This document shows, one piece after another, positions 57,252 to 64,000 of a DNA stretch of 64,000 nt. A program made the position numbers and the translations under genes. The notes below the pieces were generated by a model, which was not told the origin of the DNA, searched no databases, and saw only the letters and a list, made by a program, of their open reading frames with translations. Source of the stretch: Cordia subcordata (lineage: Eukaryota > Streptophyta > Magnoliopsida > Boraginales > Cordiaceae); NCBI GenBank assembly GCA_028554755.1, contig JAPTOF010000001.1, forward strand, positions 28,385,501-28,449,500, given 5' to 3'. Within the stretch, counting starts at the first letter, position 1. Each line of letters starts with the position of its first letter.

Positions 57252-59390
57252 TGTTATGAAATTATTAATTATTGTGGATATTTATCATATGGCTGGTTTA
57301 TTGTTATCTAAACTCTAGATATGGTTCATGACTATCTAGACTCTTATGAGATAAAGTTGAATGAGATTAGGTATTTTGACTCTACGTAAATTCTAGCCCT
57401 ATGCAACTAATCTTGTATTACTCCTATAAATAGGAGTGTCTATTGTAAAGTTGGACCAACTATCAAGAGAAGCAATAAGCTAATCTCTCCTCTTCTCTCT
57501 TTAATATGTTTTTTCTTTCTCTCATTATTTATATTCTCTTTATTTTTCTTATTCGTATGTCTTTTCTATTTTGTAGTTATTTTATGACATGTTATGAGCA
57601 TGATTATTCTCTACTAATCAAGAGGCATGAAGTGATTATTATGAATATTCAAAAAGAAAGAATTATTGACAACATGAGGATATTCCATACCACAATTTTT
57701 GCTAATGTAATATTGCGGTTATCGGTAAATTTTTATTTATATCCTTTTTGAGTTTATTTGAATTATATATCTCATGATTTCAATATCACAAACTAAAAGT
57801 TCATTGTTTTGGACTACTGAGCAATGATAATTAGCATGAGAAGCTCAAATTGACATCTATATAGTCATGAACTCGAAGTTCGTCATTTAGTATATCAGGT
57901 AACGAATATGAGATAATCCTTCGAAGTTAAAATCCATATGGATAATATGAATTATGGAGATAAAATTTTGTAGAAGGAAATTACGCGTCTTAAAGGATTG
58001 AGATAAATTAATGATATTTATTTATTATCTCTATAGAGTCTTTAAGCCTAAATATTTATTGGCAAAGGATTTGAGATCTATTTGCAAACTATAATAGTAA
58101 TATGACCATAAATGACAGTATTTTGAAAGCTCACCATAACTACAATTGTAGAATTTTGAGGTTGAAAGCAAGGATAAATCCCCAATATTTATAAACATTT
58201 CTCATAAATTTATGGCGAATATGGATGCATGAATATTCTCTAACAATATCAATATTGAGAGCATAATTTGAAAATTATTTTGGGCACTATCACATCCTAT
58301 TAACAAAATAATTTGTGATGTCAATTTTCTCAAAATTCATTTATTAAAGAGAATGATGTATTATCTTAAATGGATGTGATTATATAAATAATATTATAAA
58401 TATTATGATGGTTATATGGGTGCAATAACAATGGGAAGAATTGTTAAAAATTCATATATAAACCCTTAAATGTGTTGCTTGCTCCCAACAAAAAAATACT
58501 TGGTAGATAATTCCCAAATAAAGACATTGAATCATCTAAATTTATATAATAAATTGAAAGGAGTATATATTGGTCTAGTGTAATCTTTAATTGAACACTT
58601 GACAGCATATATTCTTAAACTGTCATTTATGATAATAAAATTTCCTAATTTTATTCGAGAACATGGTATATAATTTATTGCACCACTTATGAAAAATAGT
58701 TACTGCTTATCAAAAATTACTCCTTATCGGTCATGAAAAATCCTATCTAAATACTTTTATTGTGAGAGATATATTTTAACTGCTCCACCATGGCACATTA
58801 TGTTAAATCTCAGTTAATTATTAAATATTTTGTATCATCAATTGGAAAATGCTAAAGTAACATATTTTGCTAATTGTTGAAATAAAGTTCCCAACATTAG
58901 GAGAAGAAAAATAAAAGTTGGAAAGATGAAAATTTTATTGAATGTATCTGATCCTCACATAAATCATATGAATTGAATGTTAAAAAAAAATTATTTATTT
59001 GCACAAAATTGCAAGGATTCATTTACTGTTATAAAGAATGTGATGAAGTTACATATACCAGCTATAAGTGCTCTTATTTGAATTATTGTTTCAATTATAT
59101 ATATAAATGTAGTAGACCGGTTCCAACTCAAAATAAACAAGTTGGCATTTTTGAAATATGTGATATCTTGAAAATATCAAGTCATTTATACAAGTAGAAA
59201 ATATAACTGAGAAATATTACTTTAATTTGTGAGAGAGTATTAGGTGTCTGAATATAATATGGCTATTGAGAATATTACTCTTGATAAGAGTGGAACTAAA
59301 AAGTGAAAATAATCATGATCAAATATTCGCATACGCAGTAGCTACTATTATGATAAAAAATAAGGATCACGAATTGAAGTAGAGTAAATA
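57252..59390 (+). mobile_element. Decayed Ale/Retrofit-like Copia element
   Basis: A 338-bp LTR (57252-57589) starts TGTTATGAAATT, has TATAAATAGGAG at about 57427 and ends TTATGACA. A TGTTATGAGCA sequence follows, like the GTTATCAGCA primer region of Ale-type elements. Gag is unreadable. Between about 58560 and 59390, heavily shifted fragments recall the integrase-to-RT linker of this lineage (His-Ile-Pro-Ala, and Phe-Ala-Tyr-Ala-Val-Ala near 59330). No 3' LTR was found. The call rests on the LTR and scattered pol motifs. Confidence 0.5.
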
Positions 59391-59802
59391 GCATATTACC
59401 TCCCCTGAACTTAGGCAAAAGTACATACTTGCTCCTTAAACTTACAAAACCACCTAATCATCCCCTAAAACTTTTGAAAAGTAAGCTCATAATCCCCTCA
59501 CCATAAAAAATCATTAGACTTGATGAGAGGTTATATGCACGCACGCCTACTGAGATGTTGGTAGGATAAATCAGCAATTAAGTGTATTTTTGGACGCAAT
59601 TTCCCTTTGATGTTTATTAAAAAGCGCCCAATACAATTGAACCTGACCTATTCGAATAGTTCAACCTATTTTGCATAAGCTACTTCAAGAAGGGCTTCGA
59701 AGCTAGTATTGTCAAAGGTGAATCCTACCATTAATATTTTCTTTTCCTTATTGTTTGTTTTAAGCCATATGTCGAAGGTGGTATCATTATTAAAATTTTA
59801 GT
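59391..59802. other. Short spacer between two Copia remnants
   Basis: I see no gene. It opens with AATAGCATATTACCTCCCCTGAAC, a phrase that looks like a transposon end, but no partner was found. Confidence 0.35.
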
Positions 59803-60817
59803 ATGGTCAGTTATTTAGTAGGTCAAAGAGAAAGTTCATATTCTTTTGTGATAAGCTTTTGGGTAATAGCAATTATTCTTGGAGTGCAACTTTAATCTTA
59901 TGGTGGAATAGATCGGAGTTAAAAATAATTATTATGTCGCCTAGATCGGGCAAGGACATTTTTTATTATTTTCGGAAGCCAAGGTTAATTGTGTCTTATT
60001 GGTCCCTTCCCTAGTTGAAATGACTTTGAGAGAGTAATCTTGAAAGAGCAAATTCCATATTGTCGTAGTAGCCTTATTGGGCCAAAGCTTGGAATTGGGT
60101 TTGGGCTTTCTTTAGAGTCCAAGATAACCTAATTGGGCTTGGGCCGCCACATGGTTTATGGACTATGTGTTAGGCTTGGCCTAATCTTCAAAAACATGTG
60201 CTAGAAAGTTACTACAAGAACAATTCAAATTGTACAAGTAACTTCCATGACATGTGGCAAACATTTACTACTAGGAAAAAGTTTCCCACATGGAAAGTTT
60301 ACACGGTTTAGGTGCCAAACTTTTTCTATAAATAGGCAAGACCTTAAACCATTTCTAGCATCCAAAAAATTTTTGTAGTTGATCTCTTCCATTTTGGCAA
60401 GAGAATACTACAATACATAGTACACACTTATCGTGTGATTTTTTTTGCTCTATTTTCAAGAGCATATCACTTTGCTTCTTCCCACACAAGAGGCTATTCT
60501 CTCAAGAAAAGTCTCTTTAACTATAGGGAATAAGACTAGTGAGTTGCATATTGTGACACCCTTATAGTAAAATTTTTTTTGGTGGCCTTATTCGTGAGCG
60601 GGAACAAAGCTTGTGACAGTTTTAGCTTTATCAAAGGCCCCACACTTCAAGAAGTTAGCTTTACATATTTTGTAAATACTAGTTATGTTCTATATGTTCT
60701 TAAGCATGTTCTTGTGTGTGTTATGTGGTTATTTTATTTTCCTAGCATGTTTTCTTAGTAGTATTTTTGAAAATATGGACTAGGGTAGATCACATGTAAT
60801 ATTATCGATCCTACAAT

Positions 60818-60829
60818 TGGTATCAGAGC
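60818..60829 (+). promoter_or_regulatory. Primer-binding site, copy B
   Basis: TGGTATCAGAGC two bases after the LTR end at 60815, identical to copy A. Confidence 0.85.
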
Positions 60830-62373
60830 TTAGACTCGCACACAACATTCTTAGACTCTACAAGAATATTGTATTTGCATAAATATGTTAGTCATCTTGT
60901 GAGTGGCAAGATTAGGAAATCTTGTGTTGCATATACTTGTGGTTTTATGCTTGTATGTGCAGGTAATATAAAATCCCCTTGATGTTTCGTATGTATGCAT
61001 GATAGATTTTCGTGTACGGTCAACAAAGCTTGGCCATAGGCGATTTCATGTATAAATATTTATGGTTATTGCTTGTAGTTTCATTTAAAATAGGATATTT
61101 TGATATCCTTGTAATGTTTCTTTATAAAGCTTGTATTAGCAATAGCAAAGTGTATTATTGTAATTTTTAAAGGCCAAGATAAACAAACAAGAAAACAGCA
61201 TGGAGGAACACTCTATAGGGTGAGCTTGCTGGTCAACCAGCTTCCACTAACGGACGACCGGCTAAGGCAGAAAAAGCTATTAAGTGTGCTGTTTTGTTGA
61301 AAATTGCAGGGAGCCATCAAAGAGGGATATTGATATATGTTTTAACATATTTGCATAAGCATAAACATGATTACCACCTAGAAATATGCCCACTCATTAG
61401 GTTTTTAAAATTGGCCAATCCTATGTGTTAATTTCTCAAAGATAGTTAAGTTTATTTAAAAAAGATTGGCTTAGACAAGATAATTGTAAGCAATTATATC
61501 TAAAGATGCTGTGCAGTCTCATGACAAAAATGAAAAACTTAACTTGAGATTTAAAATATGACAACCTAAGGGTCCATACACCTAGATTTAGGTAAGTAAT
61601 CTATTATGGTATTGCAATGTTTTTGGAATACAAAGGGGATTCGCAAAAACCAAATTGTTTTGCAAATCCAAAGTGTGTTTAGATCTAAAACAAAAAGCGA
61701 GAATACCAAAAATAGAGAAAACCCTTATGTTAAAATATTGAGTGGGAGAGGGGAATGGAAATACCCCATGGCTTTCCATATCCGATTCACGCTAATGGTA
61801 AATGTCAGTAACTTCCCCATTGAAGGGTGACACTTTATCAAGATTTAGCAAGGTGAATTTAAAATGTTTATTCAAAAAGGGTGTTAGTGAGTTTGGCCAT
61901 CCTATCGGTGGAATTCTTCACTAAAGATCGTCTTACACAACATTGCTTAAAGTCACTACCCTATCGGAGGGCTTAAATCAAGAATGTTATGGCGAATGAA
62001 CATAAGGAATGGGTATACATCCAACTTAAATGGCAGGTTCGGTTATCCCATCGATAGAGTTCGCTATTTGATTTAAGAAGCCAAATGAAACGATGATTGA
62101 ATTATTCAAATTGGAACATATCCAGATAATTGTCAATTCAAATAAGCAGCGGCGCTTAAGTTAACGTTCATAAGTTCGGCCATCCCATTAGTGGAGTTCT
62201 TGTGAGGACTTTGAGACACTGTTATATCGAGTAGTTTAAGGGTTAATCTACTCAAAGGCAAATGATGTAAAAGTACTTGTGTTTTTTATTTCCAAAGATA
62301 GCATACATATTACACATGCATCAATTCTATACTTATAAAATAATTATGATTATATTGTTGTATATCCAGAAAA
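60830..62373 (+). other. Untranslated leader of Copia copy B
   Basis: Non-coding counterpart of 43645-45328. A shorter GGACGACCGGC box lies at 61226-61265. Confidence 0.6.
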
Positions 62374-63186
62374 ATGTCTTCGTTCAGTCCACTAGCTACA
62401 ATTCTCAAAGAGCACAAGCTCACTGGATTGAATTTTGTGGATTGGGAACGAAACTTGGACATAGTACTCACCGTAGAAGAGTACAAGTATGTCCTAACAA
62501 CTCCTTGTCCTATTGTAAGGGCAAACTCTTCTGAAGCCCAAAAAGATGCTGAGGGAAAATGACAGAAGGCTAATAATATGGCCAAGTGCTACATGATGGC
62601 TTCTATGTCAGATATTTTGTAGAGCAAGCATCATCATATGGAAATTGTAAAAGAAATCATGACCTCACTACCTCGTATGTTTGCTGATAAGAGTAGGCCC
62701 ACAAGGCAAGGTGCTCTTAGAGAAATTATGAATCAAAGGATGGCAGAAGAAGCATCTGTCAGAGAGCATATGCTCAAAATGATGGATTACTTCAATACTG
62801 CCAAGATCCTAGGGGCAAACATATATGAAAAGCCAAAAGTAGACATGATTTTGGAGACTCCACCACTGTCTTACACCCAGTTCAAGTTTAATTATAATAT
62901 GGGCAAGATGAACATGGATATGACGGAATTAATGAAAGAGCTCCTAGCTGCAGAAGCCATAATGAAAAATAAGGGCCACATAAATATAGTTCAAGTATCC
63001 ACTTCTGGACTTAACCTGACAGGGAAGAAGTTCAAAGGAAAGGGGAAGCAAAAACATGATCAAGGGAAAAAGAAGAAAAATGGCAAACAACCCAAACAAT
63101 TAACTGGTGAAAAGCCTAAGGGCAAATGCTTTAAGTGTGGCCAAAAAGGGCACTGGAAAAGGGATTGCCCGAAGTACCTGGCATGA
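62374..63186 (+). pseudogene. Copia Gag (copy B)
   Basis: Gag with the Copia N-terminal motif (Leu-Thr-Gly-Leu-Asn-Phe-Val-Asp-Trp-Glu), a helical core and a Lys-rich stretch (about 63020-63120). The zinc knuckle Cys-Phe-Lys-Cys-Gly-Gln-Lys-Gly-His-Trp-Lys-Arg-Asp-Cys lies at about 63127-63168. In-frame stops occur at 62560-62562 (TGA where copy A has TGG) and at about 62620 (TAG, shared with copy A). A TGA at 63184-63186 closes this segment, though the same frame continues into protease. Confidence 0.8.
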
Positions 63187-63381
63187 GGCTAGATAGGTAC
63201 ACCTCTTTTGTTCTACATTGAAACCTATTTAGTGGTTGATTCTACTAATTCTTGGATTGTAAACTCTGGAGCCACTAACCATATTTGCAATTCTTTGCAT
63301 TGGTTTCAGGAAATGAAGGAACTAACTAAAGGGGAATTTGCTCTGAGGATGGGTAACGGAGCAAAAGTATAGGCTGCTGCA
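63187..63381 (+). pseudogene. Copia aspartic protease (copy B), active-site Asp lost
   Basis: Same frame as Gag. The motif Trp-Ile-Val-Asn-Ser-Gly-Ala-Thr-Asn-His stands where Copia proteases have Asp-Ser-Gly-Ala, so the catalytic Asp is Asn (GAC to AAC). TAG codons at about 63190 and 63370 also break it. Protease would release Gag and Pol from the polyprotein; this one cannot. Confidence 0.72.
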
Positions 63382-63960
63382 GTGGGAGGAATGTGCTTTA
63401 ATTTTTCATGTAATAGGAAGTTATTTTTGAACAACGTTTATTATGTTCTGGATGTACGTAAAAACCTTATTTCTATTTCGCAATTAATATTAGATGGTTT
63501 TTGCATTAATTTCCATTCTGGTGTTGATATCAGTAGAGATGGAAATATTATTTGCTCCAGTAGCATGCATGATAACTTGTTCTATATAAAACCTATTACA
63601 AACTCATTGCATAATATAGAACAAACTAATTCCCGAAAAAGGAAGGTTTCTTCAACCAATGATACTTGTCTTTGGCATCTACGCTTAGGACATATTAGTC
63701 TAAAGCGAATTCGGAGATTAGTCGAGGATGGGCATTTTAGCTCATTAGATTTCAAAGATCTACCTCCGTGTGAATCTTGCCTCAAAGGAAAGATGACCAA
63801 ATGGCCATTTTCTTCTAAAGGAGAAAGGGCCAAAGAAGTATTGGAATTGGTTCATACTGATGTGTGTGGTCCTATGAGCAAACCAGCAAGAGGAGGTTAT
63901 AAGTATTTCATTACCCTTACTGGTGATTACTCTAGGTATGGATATGTATATCTGATGTGA
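63382..63960 (+). pseudogene. Copia GAG-pre-integrase and integrase start (copy B)
   Basis: Open for 192 codons. First comes the end of the protease fold (Val-Arg-Lys-Asn-Leu-Ile-Ser). Then the zinc-binding pre-integrase domain has Leu-Trp-His-Leu-Arg-Leu-Gly-His-Ile and Cys-Glu-Ser-Cys (HHCC). The integrase core begins with Val-His-Thr-Asp-Val-Cys-Gly-Pro-Met, which holds the first catalytic Asp, and ends at a TGA at 63958-63960 where an Arg codon is expected. The rest of pol lies beyond the window. Confidence 0.82.
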
Positions 63961-64000
63961 TGCAAGTCTGAATTCTTTGAGCAAAAATTAGATAAACGTA

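Larger units (their letters stand above)
59803..64000 (+). mobile_element. Copia element (copy B), 5'-truncated, runs off the window
   Basis: Begins within the LTR at the point equivalent to 42609 of copy A. It continues through the LTR end at 60815, the primer site, a 1.5-kb leader and gag-protease-integrase. The first 820 bp or so of the LTR is missing. The reading frame from 62374 is one frame throughout but has several stops, so the copy is inactive. Confidence 0.8.

Noticed and set aside
58973..59197. 74-codon ORF in the Ale-like remnant
   Set aside because: It is an accidental open stretch over a frame-shifted pol fragment.
1..64000. tRNA, rRNA or snoRNA genes
   Set aside because: I found no cloverleaf or conserved rRNA sequence; the only tRNA-like matches are retrotransposon primer sites.

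Overview
This window is nuclear DNA from a flowering plant, most likely a eudicot. It is AT-rich, has spliced genes with GT-AG introns, and is dominated by plant transposon families: Copia and Gypsy LTR elements, MULE, CACTA, hAT and PIF/Harbinger. I cannot name the species. Only one gene looks like an intact host gene: a six-exon SWEET sugar transporter on the minus strand (12660-14688). All six exons and their splice sites can be read, giving 286 codons with no defects. Almost everything else is nested, decaying mobile DNA.

Layout. 1-9777: the 3' end of a Sirevirus-like Copia element. Its 3' LTR (663-1153 plus 8944-9777) is split by a complete non-autonomous Athila/Tat-type element (1154-8938, LTRs of about 2.1 kb, target duplication GCCGG). 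That element carries no polymerase genes, only one long broken reading frame with two zinc knuckles and a coiled coil. 9783-10840: older LTR debris. 10.8-19.5 kb: the SWEET gene in AT-rich DNA with several MITE-like insertions. 19502-26413: a complete MULE with a perfect 10-bp target duplication. It carries a broken MURA-type transposase (+) and a convergent, broken plant-mobile-domain (PMD) gene (-). Its ends hold an array of 15-bp palindromes. 26819-27050: a small CACTA-type MITE. 27236-33597: a probable non-autonomous CACTA shell enclosing a minisatellite, a Gypsy element reduced to gag, protease and chromodomain, and a MITE. 34887-36034: a non-autonomous hAT element with an 8-bp duplication.

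Roughly 36.5-56.4 kb is one large decayed MULE of the FAR1-transposase plus Ulp1-protease type. It has been invaded by a solo Athila-type LTR (37512-39598), a truncated Copia element (41784-45618) and a PIF/Harbinger element (46156-51408) that sits in an intron of the Ulp1 gene and itself contains a MITE. 57252-59390 is a decayed Ale/Retrofit-like Copia element. 59803-64000 is a second Copia copy, of the same family as the one at 41784, running off the window.

The coding remnants are mostly inactive. Transposase, gag and protease frames carry frameshifts and TGA/TAG codons, many explicable as C-to-T or G-to-A changes in methylated DNA. The most unusual signals are the palindrome array at the MULE ends, CCGG/GTCGACCGG-rich boxes shared by unrelated LTR families just upstream of their promoters or in their leaders, the pol-less Athila-type family with a double zinc-knuckle protein, and two separate tandem arrays of about 230-240 bp inside the Ulp1 MULE.
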